Origin: Brachyspira alvinipulli ATCC 51933
GTDB lineage: Bacteria > Spirochaetota > Brachyspiria > Brachyspirales > Brachyspiraceae
Assembly: GCF_000518245.1 (NCBI RefSeq)
Contig: NZ_KI912405.1
Span: forward strand, 148,110 to 212,109
DNA length: 64,000 bases
Direction of reading: 5' to 3'
Shown: one piece after another, positions 55,006 through 63,608 of the stretch
Position numbering within the stretch: position 1 is the stretch's first letter
Layout of the letters: the number at the start of each line of letters is the position of its first letter
Notes under the pieces: generated by a model
The model's input: the letters and a program-made list of their open reading frames with translations, nothing else
Databases searched by the model: none
What the model was told of the DNA's origin: nothing
Position numbers and translations under genes: made by a program

Positions 55006-55611
55006 TTACTTATATTCTTTAAATGTATTTCTAGCCCGTTCGCATATAGGACATTTATCAGGTGCAGAATTAGTCTCTACATAACCGCAATTTTCACATA
55101 GATAATATTTATCTGTTATTGCTTTATTATTTTCTAAATCATTAATAGCTTTAGTAAATAAATCATTATTTAATTTTTCAACTTTAATCATTCTATTTAT
55201 TTCATTTGACATTTCTTTTTTATTATCTTTATTTACTATTTTTAATAAATCAGGATACATTTTAGTATATTCATAAGAAGTCATTGATATTGCAGCTTTT
55301 AAATTTTCAATATCTGTTCCAACTTTAGGATCAATTACTTGTGCTTTTAAAATAGTATCTGTTATTTTTTCTTGAATAGATACATCATATAAAATATTAG
55401 CATGACAAGATTTTGAATCAGAAATGACTAAAAATAAATTACTTAAAGATTTATCTTTTGAAACCATAGAAAATTTTGCATACATAAAAGATGAATTAAT
55501 ATCATTACTATAAGCCTCTGATACAGCTTCTAAAGTAGTTTTAACTGTTTGTGAGTATAAAAAAGAACTGCAAATCAAAAAAATAGAAATAAGCAATAAT
55601 TTTTTTAACAT
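55006..55611 (-). CDS. Exported rubrerythrin-like protein with rubredoxin tail
   Basis: 201 residues with a signal peptide (MLKKLLLISIFLICSSFLYS). The four-helix region keeps the rubrerythrin layout (IENLKAAISMTSYEYTKMYP near 105-124) and the C-terminus is a rubredoxin-like FeS4 domain, CENCG and CPIC (about 174-193). However, several positions that carry the di-iron Glu and His ligands in true rubrerythrins look replaced, for example SDSKSCHANI where EExxxH-type ligands are usual, and MTSYEYTKMYP where a GENYEWTEMYP pattern is expected. It may be a periplasmic electron-transfer or non-peroxidase form. Ligand loss is judged by eye. Confidence 0.8.
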   Translation of the reverse strand: MLKKLLLISIFLICSSFLYSQTVKTTLEAVSEAYSNDINSSFMYAKFSMVSKDKSLSNLFLVISDSKSCHANILYDVSIQEKITDTILKAQVIDPKVGTDIENLKAAISMTSYEYTKMYPDLLKIVNKDNKKEMSNEINRMIKVEKLNNDLFTKAINDLENNKAITDKYYLCENCGYVETNSAPDKCPICERARNTFKEYK

Positions 55612-55676
55612 AACGATTACTCCATATTTGTTATTAATTTAACATTAAAAACATTTTATTATTTATTTTGTTAAAA

Positions 55677-56438
55677 TTAATTTCCAAATTTTAATCCCAA
55701 ATTAAAAGAGATTTCTAAACCGCTGAAACCATATTTATTTATAAAGCTGCTGAATAATGGGGTTCCTAATTGAGTATCAAGGTAATTAATATCATAAAAT
55801 ATACCAAAATCATAAGAAATACTAACACCAAATAAAAATGCCACATATTCATTAAAATAAAAATAATCATCAACTTGCAATTTTATATATGGTATAATAG
55901 GATAAGTAAAATTTTTATTTATATCATCAAAAGAAAGTTTTTTATCGGCCCCTGTATTATCAATATAACTTTCTGCAGTTCCTCCAAAAGGTATTTTCAT
56001 TCCAAAACCAATACCTATACTTAATATAGTTTTTATATTATAATCAGGATTTATTGAAGTTAGCCAATCTTTTAAATCTATATTTAATTTAGGTATAATA
56101 CCTACCAATAATGTATCAAATGATAAACTATCTTTAAAATCAATAGAAGAATAATAATATGATGCCGAAAATGTTTGTCTGTAATATCCAAACTCTGTTA
56201 AAAGACTTATTGCATATTTTCCGTCCTTTATAGAAAATTTATGTCCGAAGTTTGCTATAACACCTGACGAAAAACTACTGTTTCCTTTAATATTATTCAC
56301 ACTAGCATTTTTGATATCTAAAATAGGAAATGTTGATGTAAAAGATAACGGAGCGTATATACTAGCATCAAATTGTGAAAATAAAACATTTGCAAAAAAT
56401 AATAAAAATGATGATGTTATAAAAAACAATTTTTTCAT
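55677..56438 (-). CDS. Outer-membrane beta-barrel-like protein
   Basis: 253 residues with a signal peptide (MKKLFFITSSFLLFFANVLFSQ) and repeated strands such as FGYYRQTFSASYYYSSIDF and FLFGVSISYDFGIFYDINY. It ends SFNLGLKFGN. The layout is that of spirochaete outer-membrane or surface barrel proteins; no specific family is recognised. It is a single gene with AGGAT upstream, 65 bases from the rubrerythrin-like gene. Confidence 0.7.
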   Translation of the reverse strand: MKKLFFITSSFLLFFANVLFSQFDASIYAPLSFTSTFPILDIKNASVNNIKGNSSFSSGVIANFGHKFSIKDGKYAISLLTEFGYYRQTFSASYYYSSIDFKDSLSFDTLLVGIIPKLNIDLKDWLTSINPDYNIKTILSIGIGFGMKIPFGGTAESYIDNTGADKKLSFDDINKNFTYPIIPYIKLQVDDYFYFNEYVAFLFGVSISYDFGIFYDINYLDTQLGTPLFSSFINKYGFSGLEISFNLGLKFGN

Positions 56439-56460
56439 ATTTTATATCCTATTAATAATT

Positions 56461-56590
56461 ATGCCATTAAAATTTTAATAACATACCCCACCCTTTATTC
56501 TTTATTGATTTATAAGAATTTTTAATTTGCAGTATCTTTATTGTTTAATTATGAATCGCACACCCGCCCAAGTTTTTATTAGATTTGTAA
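56461..56590. repeat. GC-rich dispersed repeat piece
   Basis: ACATACCCCACCCTTTA (about 56479-56495) and CACACCCGCCCAAG (about 56557-56570) match strings found at 49.2-49.4, 43.5 and 3.3 kb. This is the short-repeat family distinct from the promoter-ended element. No coding frame. Confidence 0.45.
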
Positions 56591-56600
56591 TTTCTTTACA

Positions 56601-57242
56601 TTAATCCTGCAAAAAATCTATGAATACAGAAAAATCATTAGCTAAATAATCATCAGATATCTTTATCTTGCATTGCAAATTTAACTCTTTTACTCTATCG
56701 CAAACCATTTTGAATATATCTTCTTTTTTATAGTAATAATATTTGTCTCCATATTTTTCTTTACATGAAATATCTAATAGATTGAAACATACTCCCTTTC
56801 TAGCAGCAACTAAAAAATTTTTTACAGCATCTGCTAAAAACTCTTCATTGTTTCCAAGATTAAGATTAAATATACCAGAAGAATATATATAATCAAAATC
56901 ATCTTCTATATCTGAAGTTTTAAAAAAATCCATAGTCATAAATTGAGGTGTAATATTTTTAAAAACCTTCTTCTTTGCCCTTTCAACCATCTCTGATACT
57001 ATGTCAACACCAATATAATAAAGACTAATATTATGTCTGTCTATATATTCTGCTAGATTTCCAAGTCCGCACCCAACATCAAGTAAAACAGACTTTCTAA
57101 TATCAAAATGATCTAATAACGCCTTAAATCTAGTTTCCTGAGCATCTTTAGATTCCCAATCTAAAACCTCATAATCGGGTATATTCAAATCCTTAACTTT
57201 GTCTATATAATGTTCTATTATTATTGATTTTTTATTATTCAT
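56601..57242 (-). CDS. SAM-dependent class I methyltransferase
   Basis: 213 residues. Motif I is VLLDVGCGLGNLAEYI (about 55-70), motif II IGVDIVSEMVERAKKK (about 78-93), and motif III/IV FDYIYSSGIFNLNLG (about 117-131). It is a methyltransferase of undetermined substrate; N-terminal residues 1-50 form a cap. Such genes next to a mutarotase may be housekeeping. It is preceded by 34 bases after the aldose epimerase gene, both on the minus strand. Confidence 0.88.
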   Translation of the reverse strand: MNNKKSIIIEHYIDKVKDLNIPDYEVLDWESKDAQETRFKALLDHFDIRKSVLLDVGCGLGNLAEYIDRHNISLYYIGVDIVSEMVERAKKKVFKNITPQFMTMDFFKTSDIEDDFDYIYSSGIFNLNLGNNEEFLADAVKNFLVAARKGVCFNLLDISCKEKYGDKYYYYKKEDIFKMVCDRVKELNLQCKIKISDDYLANDFSVFIDFLQD

Positions 57243-57276
57243 AAATATTGCACTTCCAAAATATTTTTTATTATTA

Positions 57277-58305
57277 TTATTTTAAATTTAATTTATATAT
57301 TGTTTTATGATTATAGTTTTTATCAGGATCAAATATGATGCTTGGGAAATGAGGAAAATTTACCGCCCCTGGTAAAAACTCTGTCTCAAAGCAGAATGCA
57401 TTATGCTTATTCAAAACTGTATTTCTTACTTCTCTATTATTAAGCATATTTCCGGAATAAAAATGCATAGCAGGCTTTGTGGTATAAAGCTCTAAAACTA
57501 TTCCTGTTTTCTCACTATAACATGAAGCTCTTAATTTATTAAAATTATTTTCATCCTCATCAGTATATGATAATATATTTTTTTCATTAAAAATAAAACA
57601 ATTATCATAACCATTAGCTTTTTCTATATCAGTACCTATTTTCTTTGTCTTAGTAAAATCAAAAGGAGTATTCTCTGTTTTTAAAATCTCGCCTGTAGAT
57701 ACACATTCATCTGTTACAGGCAAATAGAATGAAGAATCTATAAATAAATCATGATCATATATAGTACCTTCTCCATTCAGATTCCAATAAGCATGATTTG
57801 TTAAATTTATTGGTGTAGGAGCATTAACTGCCGCAAAATATTCCATAATTATTTCATTATCATCTGTTAAAGAGTATGTTATATCTATATCCATATTGGC
57901 AGGATAACCTTCATCACCTTCACTTGAACTATAACTGAAAAGTACAGAATGATTATCCAAAACTTTAGAATCGAATTGCTGAAATGATATTCCTTTTTCA
58001 CCGCCATGTAAATGATGCTTACCATTATCATTTTTTGTTAATTTATATGTTTTTCCGTCAAGAGTAAACTCAGAATTTATTGTTCTATTTGCAACTCTTC
58101 CAACAGAAGAACCAATATAATCATGAGGATTTAAATAAAATGAATAATCGTCACTTCCAAATGATACCTGAACTTCATTACCATTCTTATCTTTAAAAAA
58201 TACTCCTGTTATTGATGCTCCAATATCTGTTAATTTAAGCACCATACCATTTGAATTTTTTAATTCATATAGAAGATATCCGCTTCCCCAATTTTTTACT
58301 TGCAT
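57277..58305 (-). CDS. galM: Aldose 1-epimerase (mutarotase) GalM
   Basis: 342 residues. Signature segments: SVGRVANRTINSEFTLDGK (about 67-85), HHLHGGEKGISFQQF (about 97-111, His of the family), NLTNHAYWNLNGEG (about 172-185), and FCFETEFLPGAVNFPHFPS (about 306-324, catalytic Glu in ETEF). It interconverts alpha and beta forms of aldoses. The gene is upstream of the methyltransferase gene and has GGAG in its leader. Confidence 0.95.
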   Translation of the reverse strand: MQVKNWGSGYLLYELKNSNGMVLKLTDIGASITGVFFKDKNGNEVQVSFGSDDYSFYLNPHDYIGSSVGRVANRTINSEFTLDGKTYKLTKNDNGKHHLHGGEKGISFQQFDSKVLDNHSVLFSYSSSEGDEGYPANMDIDITYSLTDDNEIIMEYFAAVNAPTPINLTNHAYWNLNGEGTIYDHDLFIDSSFYLPVTDECVSTGEILKTENTPFDFTKTKKIGTDIEKANGYDNCFIFNEKNILSYTDEDENNFNKLRASCYSEKTGIVLELYTTKPAMHFYSGNMLNNREVRNTVLNKHNAFCFETEFLPGAVNFPHFPSIIFDPDKNYNHKTIYKLNLK

Positions 58306-58373
58306 ATTTTAACTCCATTGTTAATATACTTATATTATATCATTATAAAATATAATTTCAATTAACAAAAAAA

Positions 58374-58396
58374 GGCTATCAAATAAATTGATAGCC
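58374..58396 (-). terminator. Terminator of the YfcC transporter gene
   Basis: On the minus strand GGCTATCAA (58388-58396) pairs with TTGATAGCC (58374-58382), followed by T7. Confidence 0.85.
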
Positions 58397-58417
58397 CTAA
58401 AAAATATTATTATTTAT

Positions 58418-59920
58418 TTATGATAATACTGTTACGTTAAATACTAAGAATATACAGCAGGCCAAGAACATGGCAACCATAAATTTCCAATTTACCTTAA
58501 CCCAATCTGTATAGCTAATATAAGCAACGTGAGTACATACCATAACAGCTATTGAAGTAGGCATTATCATGTTTGCTAAACCTATACCCATTAAATATAC
58601 GTTTATGATAACAGGGCTAGCAACACCAGCAAATAAAGCCATAGAATTCATTATTGACATAGTAGCAGCAGCAAGTCCGCTAGTACTAGATATTAATATT
58701 CCCATAATGAAGTAGAATACTAAACTAACTATTACAAATAAAACAGGTGATAAACTGCTTAATGTAGTTTCTCCAAAATGCAATATTGTAGGAGTAATCA
58801 TACCTTGATCCATTACTACTTGTATACCTCTTGCAAAAGGAACTATGAAAGCAGTTGAAACAACTCCGGCAGCACCTTTTATTATTAAATCTATAGTTTT
58901 ATTTATATCGTATCCTAATATTTTACCGCATACTAAAGAAGATATTAATAATAGCATTGATACTTCATTAAAATACCATTGTCCGAAAGGAACCATACTT
59001 TTACCTAAAACTGTACCGATAAATGGTAAGCCAGTTAAAAATGCTACTATATCTTCAAATATAGTGAAATGCTCATTTAATGATGTCCATGGTATTAAAG
59101 AAATCATCATCAAACCAAAAGTAGAAGCAAATATTATTAATATTACTTTGTCCTTTCCTGTCATTTCTAAATTTTCATCTTCAGAAACTGGGAATGCTTT
59201 AAGATTTTCTTCTTTTCTATGATACTGAGTAGATTTCTCAGGATGTTCTTTAACTTTTTTAGCATATCTGCATATATAGAAACATGTTATTCCTACAAAA
59301 ATAACGAACATTAACACTCTTACTAATAAACCGTCTCCAGGACTAATGCCCGCTATATCTGATGCAATACCTACAGCAAAAGGGTTAATAATGGAAGTTA
59401 AACATCCAACTTGAGTACCAAATATAATTATCATGGCACCAACCATAGTATCAAGTCCTAACGCCAATATAAAAGGCATTATCATGAGCAAATATACAAA
59501 TGCCTCTTCATAACACCCTTCTATTGTTCCTAATAATGCCATTATAGTAACCAAAATAATTATAAGAATATTTATATTATTCTGATACCTCATAGCTATC
59601 CTTTTTAAAAATATTTTTATAGCTCCTGAACTATCCATTATTTCTAAGAAACTTCCAAACATCATTATATTCAATGAAATAATGATTGCTCCAGTTACAC
59701 CTTCTCCTCCAACCATACCTATAAATGGTGCTATCAATACATCCCATAAACCTTGAGGATTAGACTCTTTAGCAGTATATGTTCCAGTAATAAATCTTCC
59801 TTCTTCATTCATTTGGTAACTTCCGCCTGGTATAATCCAACTCAGAACAGCAACTAATATCATAGCAAAAAATATTATGACGTACGTATTAGGGGCTTTT
59901 TTTTCTTTTTTTTCTCCCAT
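58418..59920 (-). CDS. YfcC-family membrane transporter
   Basis: 500 residues from ATG 59920, with GGAGG upstream; an in-frame earlier start lacks one. About twelve helices, with the family segments WIIPGGSYQMNEEGRFI (about 27-43), TIEGCYEEAFVYLLMIMPF (about 137-155), NPFAVGIASDIAGISPGDGL (about 180-199) and ISSTSGLAAATMSIM near the C-terminus. This family (PF03606) is related to basic amino-acid antiporters and C4-dicarboxylate carriers; the substrate here is unknown. Single gene with its own terminator. Confidence 0.9.
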   Translation of the reverse strand: MGEKKEKKAPNTYVIIFFAMILVAVLSWIIPGGSYQMNEEGRFITGTYTAKESNPQGLWDVLIAPFIGMVGGEGVTGAIIISLNIMMFGSFLEIMDSSGAIKIFLKRIAMRYQNNINILIIILVTIMALLGTIEGCYEEAFVYLLMIMPFILALGLDTMVGAMIIIFGTQVGCLTSIINPFAVGIASDIAGISPGDGLLVRVLMFVIFVGITCFYICRYAKKVKEHPEKSTQYHRKEENLKAFPVSEDENLEMTGKDKVILIIFASTFGLMMISLIPWTSLNEHFTIFEDIVAFLTGLPFIGTVLGKSMVPFGQWYFNEVSMLLLISSLVCGKILGYDINKTIDLIIKGAAGVVSTAFIVPFARGIQVVMDQGMITPTILHFGETTLSSLSPVLFVIVSLVFYFIMGILISSTSGLAAATMSIMNSMALFAGVASPVIINVYLMGIGLANMIMPTSIAVMVCTHVAYISYTDWVKVNWKFMVAMFLACCIFLVFNVTVLS

Positions 59921-60226
59921 ATATCCTCCGATTATTATATAAAATATTACTACTAGTAACATTAAAACAAAAAATATTATTGTTAATAGTTATACTTTTT
60001 ATAATTATTAATAATATAATATAATTTTAATATACTATTAGGTTATATAATTTAGTATATGAATTTTATAGATATTGTCAATATGTTTAATAAAATAATA
60101 GTTTTAATACACAACAATTCTTACAAACATTAAAAATTCAAGATTATCATATTTGCTATATTTAAAACCATTATTTTTCATTTATTATAATCTTTTTAAG
60201 AAAAACCTAATTTTAACAATATTATA

Positions 60227-60267
60227 TTGACAAATATCGATATGTTTGTTATATTATATATCGATAT
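60227..60267 (+). promoter_or_regulatory. Promoter and twin operators of the arsenic operon
   Basis: TTGACA (60227-60232), 17 bases and TATATT (60250-60255) form the promoter, 48 bases before the arsR ATG. Two copies of the palindrome ATATCGATAT lie at 60234-60243 (spacer) and 60258-60267 (just past the -10), 24 bases apart, then a further half-site. This is a plausible ArsR binding region. The rest of 59921-60226 holds only AT-rich sequence without a gene. Confidence 0.7.
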
Positions 60268-60302
60268 ATTTCGATTTAACATAATAAGTCTAAGGAGATT
60301 AA

Positions 60303-60632
60303 ATGCAGGATTATAAAAATGATGCAATTATTTTTAAAGCATTATGCGATGAAAACAGATTAAAAATATTAGAAATGATTAAAGACGGAGAGATATGTGC
60401 ATGCAGACTATTGGAAGAACTGCATATAGTACAATCTACATTATCTCATCATATGAAAATACTTTGCGATTCAAATATAGTAATAGGCAGAAAAGAAGGC
60501 AAATGGACTTATTACAGTTTTAATGAAGAAGCTATATCAAAAGCAAAGGAATTACTGAATTATTATACATCTATAGTATCAAATAAAAATGCTGAAAGTA
60601 CAAGAAAATGCCAATCTGAAAATGATGCTTAA
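60303..60632 (+). CDS. arsR: ArsR-family arsenic-responsive repressor
   Basis: 109 residues with the ArsR winged helix: ALCDENRLKILEMI (about 13-26), the metal-binding segment GEICACRLLEEL (Cys32 and Cys34, the ELCVCDL-type site) and HHMKILCDSNIVIGRKEGKW (about 54-73). Loss of repression when the two Cys bind As(III) or Sb(III) is the family behaviour. It heads the operon with the ACR3 and ArsP-type genes and probably binds the two palindromes in the promoter. Confidence 0.93.
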   Translation: MQDYKNDAIIFKALCDENRLKILEMIKDGEICACRLLEELHIVQSTLSHHMKILCDSNIVIGRKEGKWTYYSFNEEAISKAKELLNYYTSIVSNKNAESTRKCQSENDA

Positions 60633-60650
60633 ATAAAAAGGTAATAAAAT

Positions 60651-61694
60651 ATGGAAAGAAAAAAAGAAAACATTAGTTTTTTTCAAAAATATTTAACATT
60701 ATGGGTATTTATTTGTATGGTTATAGGTGTATTAATATCCAAGTTTTTACCATCTATACCAAATACATTAAACAAATTTGAATATGCAAATGTTTCCATA
60801 CCAATAGCAATATTAATATGGTTTATGATATACCCAATGATGATGAATGTAGATTTTCAAAGTATTAAAAATGTTACACAAAATCCCCAAGGGCTGTTTG
60901 TTACTTGGATTGTAAATTGGCTTATAAAACCTTTTACTATGTTTTTTATAGCATCCTTATTCTTTTATACTATACTAGGAAACTTCATACCTAATGATTT
61001 AGCAAAAGAATATTTAGTTGGTGCTGTACTTTTAGGAGCTGCTCCATGTACTGCTATGGTATTTGTTTGGAGTGCATTAACAAATGGAAATCCATCATAC
61101 ACTGTTGTACAAGTTGCTACTAATGATTTAATAATACTTATAGCATTCGTTCCTATAGTAAAATTTTTGTTGGGAATATCAAATGTTACAGTACCTTGGA
61201 ATACATTATTTTTATCTGTTATATTATTTGTTCTTATTCCATTAACTGCAGGCATCCTTACAAGAGTTTATGTATGCGGTAAAAAAGGGATAGAATATTT
61301 TAATAATATTTTTGTGCATAAATTTGATAACATAACCATAATAGGATTATTACTTACATTAATATTATTATTCAGTTTTCAAGGAAATGTAATACTATCA
61401 AATCCTATTCATATAATTTTAATAGCAATACCTTTGATACTGCAGACTTTTTTGATATTTTTCATAACTTATATTGCCTGCTATATATTAAAACTTCCTC
61501 ATAATATAGCGGCACCTGCTGGTATGATAGGAGCTTCAAATTTCTTTGAACTTGCTGTGGCTGTTGCAGTATCATTATTCGGAGTAAATTCTGGTGCAGC
61601 ATTAGCAACTATAGTAGGAGTTTTGGTAGAAGTACCTGTAATGCTTACACTTGTAAAAATAGCAAATGCCACAAAAAATAAATTTAAAAATTAG
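60651..61694 (+). CDS. arsB (acr3): Arsenite efflux transporter ACR3
   Basis: 347 residues with ten helices. Diagnostic ACR3 segments are PIAILIWFMIYPMMMNVDF (about 51-69), AAPCTAMVFVWSALTNGNP (about 127-145, with the conserved Cys), VQVATNDLIILIAFVPIVKF and GMIGASNFFELAVAVAVSLF near the C-terminus. It exports arsenite. It is 19 bases after arsR, and the ArsP-type permease follows 10 bases on. Confidence 0.95.
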   Translation: MERKKENISFFQKYLTLWVFICMVIGVLISKFLPSIPNTLNKFEYANVSIPIAILIWFMIYPMMMNVDFQSIKNVTQNPQGLFVTWIVNWLIKPFTMFFIASLFFYTILGNFIPNDLAKEYLVGAVLLGAAPCTAMVFVWSALTNGNPSYTVVQVATNDLIILIAFVPIVKFLLGISNVTVPWNTLFLSVILFVLIPLTAGILTRVYVCGKKGIEYFNNIFVHKFDNITIIGLLLTLILLFSFQGNVILSNPIHIILIAIPLILQTFLIFFITYIACYILKLPHNIAAPAGMIGASNFFELAVAVAVSLFGVNSGAALATIVGVLVEVPVMLTLVKIANATKNKFKN

Positions 61695-61704
61695 GAGTTA
61701 TAAA

Positions 61705-62718
61705 ATGAATATTATAAAAACAATATTTATCTTTATACAAGATCAAATAATATCGATGAAATGGCTTAATACATTAATAGGAAATATATTAAATAATTTT
61801 ACTTTATCAGATACAATAAAAGGTGTAATACAATTTTTTATATATGATGTTATAAAAATATTTGTTCTGCTTTCTGTATTAATATTCTGTATATCATATA
61901 TTCAAAGCTACTTTCCGCCTGAAAGAACAAAAAAAATATTGAGCAGATTTAATGGGATATCAGCAAATATACTTGCAGCACTTTTCGGTACTGTAACACC
62001 TTTCTGTTCATGCTCTTCAATACCTCTTTTTATAGGGTTTACATCTGCCGGAATACCAATAGCCATGACATTTTCATTTTTAATATCTTCTCCTCTTGTT
62101 GACTTAGCTTCTTTAATACTTCTTTCAAGTGTATTTGGAATGAAAATAGCTATTGCTTATGTTGTAGTAGGACTTATTCTTGCTGTTATTGGAGGAACAT
62201 TAATAGGAAAATTAAAAATGGAAAGATATTTAGAAGATTTTGTAAAAAACATACAAACTAGCAATGCCGAAATAGAAATACAAACTATGACAAAAAAAGA
62301 AAGAGTTATATACTCAAAAAATCAAGTTGTACAAACTATAAAAAAGGTTTATTTATATATTTTTATAGGTGTTGGAATTGGAGCTTTTATACATAATGTT
62401 ATACCGGAAGCATGGATAGATACAATACTAGGAAAAAATAATTGGTATTCTGTTCCTTTAGCTACTTTGGTTGGTATTCCTATGTATGCAGATATATTTG
62501 GAACGCTACCTATAGCTGAAAGTTTATTTTATAAAGGTGCAGGTATTGGTACCATTTTATCATTTATGATGGCTGTTACGGCTTTGTCTCTTCCGTCAAT
62601 AATTATGATAAAAAAAGTAGTAAAAATGCCTCTTCTTATTTTTTTCGTGGGAATAGTTACTTTAGGAATAATGATTATTGGATATTTATTTAATAACTTT
62701 TATTTTCTATTTGTATGA
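61705..62718 (+). CDS. arsP: ArsP/DUF318-type permease (organoarsenical efflux candidate)
   Basis: 337 residues from ATG 61705, with AGGAG upstream. The signature PFCSCSSIPLFIGFTSAGIP (about 97-116) with the CxC pair and LISSPLVDLASLILL, and the second half GIPMYADIFGTLPIAESLFY, match PF03773. Members include ArsP, which exports trivalent organoarsenicals, and permeases adjacent to small thioredoxins. Here the adjacent small thioredoxins are the three selenocysteine-type genes downstream. Trace-metal or other substrate is possible. Confidence 0.85.
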   Translation: MNIIKTIFIFIQDQIISMKWLNTLIGNILNNFTLSDTIKGVIQFFIYDVIKIFVLLSVLIFCISYIQSYFPPERTKKILSRFNGISANILAALFGTVTPFCSCSSIPLFIGFTSAGIPIAMTFSFLISSPLVDLASLILLSSVFGMKIAIAYVVVGLILAVIGGTLIGKLKMERYLEDFVKNIQTSNAEIEIQTMTKKERVIYSKNQVVQTIKKVYLYIFIGVGIGAFIHNVIPEAWIDTILGKNNWYSVPLATLVGIPMYADIFGTLPIAESLFYKGAGIGTILSFMMAVTALSLPSIIMIKKVVKMPLLIFFVGIVTLGIMIIGYLFNNFYFLFV

Positions 62719-62762
62719 TATAAACTATTAAAATAAAATATAAATAAAAAAAGGAGAAAATT

Positions 62763-63092
62763 ATGTTTTTTAAAAAGAAACAATCAAGCTGCGGCTGAGG
62801 AGGATCATGCTCCCCTTCAGTTGAAGGAAACAAAGAAAAATCTAATAATACAAGAATCAAAATATTAGGTACAGGATGTGCTAACTGCACAAAATTAGAA
62901 GCAAATACTTTAGAAGCTGTAAAAGAAATGGGGATTGACTTGGATGTTGGGCATGTTCAGGATATGGCACAGATTGCTGCTTACGGGGTTATGTCCACAC
63001 CAGCTTTAGTTTTAGATGAAAAAGTATTATCTTATGGAAAAGTTTTAAGCAAAGATGAAATCATTAAAATATTAAAAGAAAATATAAAATAA
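62763..63092 (+). CDS. Selenocysteine-containing thioredoxin-like protein, TM0996/MTH895 family, gene 1
   Basis: 109 residues if the in-frame TGA at 62796-62798 is read as selenocysteine: MFFKKKQSSCG, Sec, GGSCSPSV. Without readthrough the gene has no start for the remaining conserved domain. The domain from about 28 has ILGTGCANCTKLEANTLEAV (CxxC) and MSTPALVLDEKVL (cis-Pro), as in the small redox-active disulfide family found next to ArsP-type permeases. The Sec sits in a CGUGGSC motif, where family members often have Cys-rich Gly tails. AGGAG lies upstream, 40 bases after the arsP stop, so it is in the ars operon; a terminator follows. Confidence 0.85.
62799..62827 (+). promoter_or_regulatory. 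SECIS-like hairpin after the TGA of gene 1
   Basis: CCTTC (62814-62818), loop AGTT, GAAGG (62823-62827): the 5-bp stem begins 15 bases after the TGA and the loop contains GT, as in bacterial SECIS elements. A GGAG/CTCC pairing (62799-62812) below it could extend the stem. Folding is by eye. Confidence 0.55.
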
Positions 63093-63110
63093 TTTTTAAT
63101 TTATTTTGTT

Positions 63111-63135
63111 GGGCTGTATAATTTATTTACAGCCC
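63111..63135 (+). terminator. Terminator after selenoprotein gene 1
   Basis: GGGCTGTA (63111-63118) pairs with TACAGCCC (63128-63135), followed by T-rich sequence. It ends the ars transcript. Confidence 0.75.
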
Positions 63136-63139
63136 TTTA

Positions 63140-63172
63140 TTGCAATTTTTTCAATATACCTATATGGTGTAT
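63140..63172 (+). promoter_or_regulatory. Promoter with palindrome before selenoprotein gene 2
   Basis: TTGCAA (63140-63145), 17 bases and TATGGT (63163-63168), overlapped by the palindrome ATATAC-N9-GTATAT (63154-63174). The same arrangement precedes gene 3, suggesting one regulator. Confidence 0.55.
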
Positions 63173-63211
63173 ATATAAAAATATATAATTAAACATTTTA
63201 AGGAGATAAAT

Positions 63212-63555
63212 ATGAACATAAAAGATCTTTTCTTTGGAAGCGGATGCGGATGAAGACCTGCTTCTTCTAACCTTTTCGTTGAAAAGGAAAAAATAAAAGA
63301 AACTCCTGTAGAGGCAAGAATAAAAATACTTGGAACAGGATGTGCTAATTGTCATAAACTAGAAGAAAATACTATAGCAGCAATAGAAGAAGCTAAACTT
63401 GATTTGGTTATAAAGCATGTAGAAGATATGTCAGAAATAGCTTCTTATGGTGTAATGTCTACACCTGCTTTAGTTTTAGATGAAAAGTGCTATCCTATGG
63501 AAAAGTACTAAGCAAAGAAGAAATAATAAAACTTTTAAAAGACAATATAAAATAA
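63212..63555 (+). pseudogene. Selenocysteine-type thioredoxin-like gene 2 with C-terminal frameshift
   Basis: From ATG 63212 (AGGAG upstream) the frame reads MNIKDLFFGSGCG, TGA at 63251-63253 as Sec, RPASSNLF, then the thioredoxin-like domain ILGTGCANCHKLEENTIAAI and VMSTPALVLDE. At 63482-63487 there is one A fewer than in gene 1, so the frame shifts after DEK and ends at 63511; restoring one base gives KVLSYGKVLSK and 114 residues ending at 63555. Active-site and Sec regions lie before the shift, so a C-terminally truncated product may retain activity. The frameshift may be a decay event or sequencing error. Confidence 0.75.
63254..63287 (+). promoter_or_regulatory. SECIS-like hairpin after the TGA of gene 2
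   Basis: CCTTTTC (63271-63277), loop GTT, GAAAAGG (63281-63287): a perfect 7-bp stem starting 17 bases after the TGA, with GT in the loop. Comparable to the hairpin of gene 1. Confidence 0.6.
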
Positions 63556-63567
63556 TAATATTTTCAC

Positions 63568-63606
63568 AGAGTTCTAATATATTTTATTATATTAGAACTC
63601 TTTTTA
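63568..63606 (+). terminator. Terminator after selenoprotein gene 2
   Basis: A 14-bp perfect stem, AGAGTTCTAATATA with TATATTAGAACTCT, 6-base loop and T5. Confidence 0.85.
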
Positions 63607-63608
63607 CA

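Noticed and set aside
62690..63355. Minus-strand frames opposite the small thioredoxin genes
   Set aside because: They lack ribosome sites and are explained by the selenocysteine-type genes on the plus strand.
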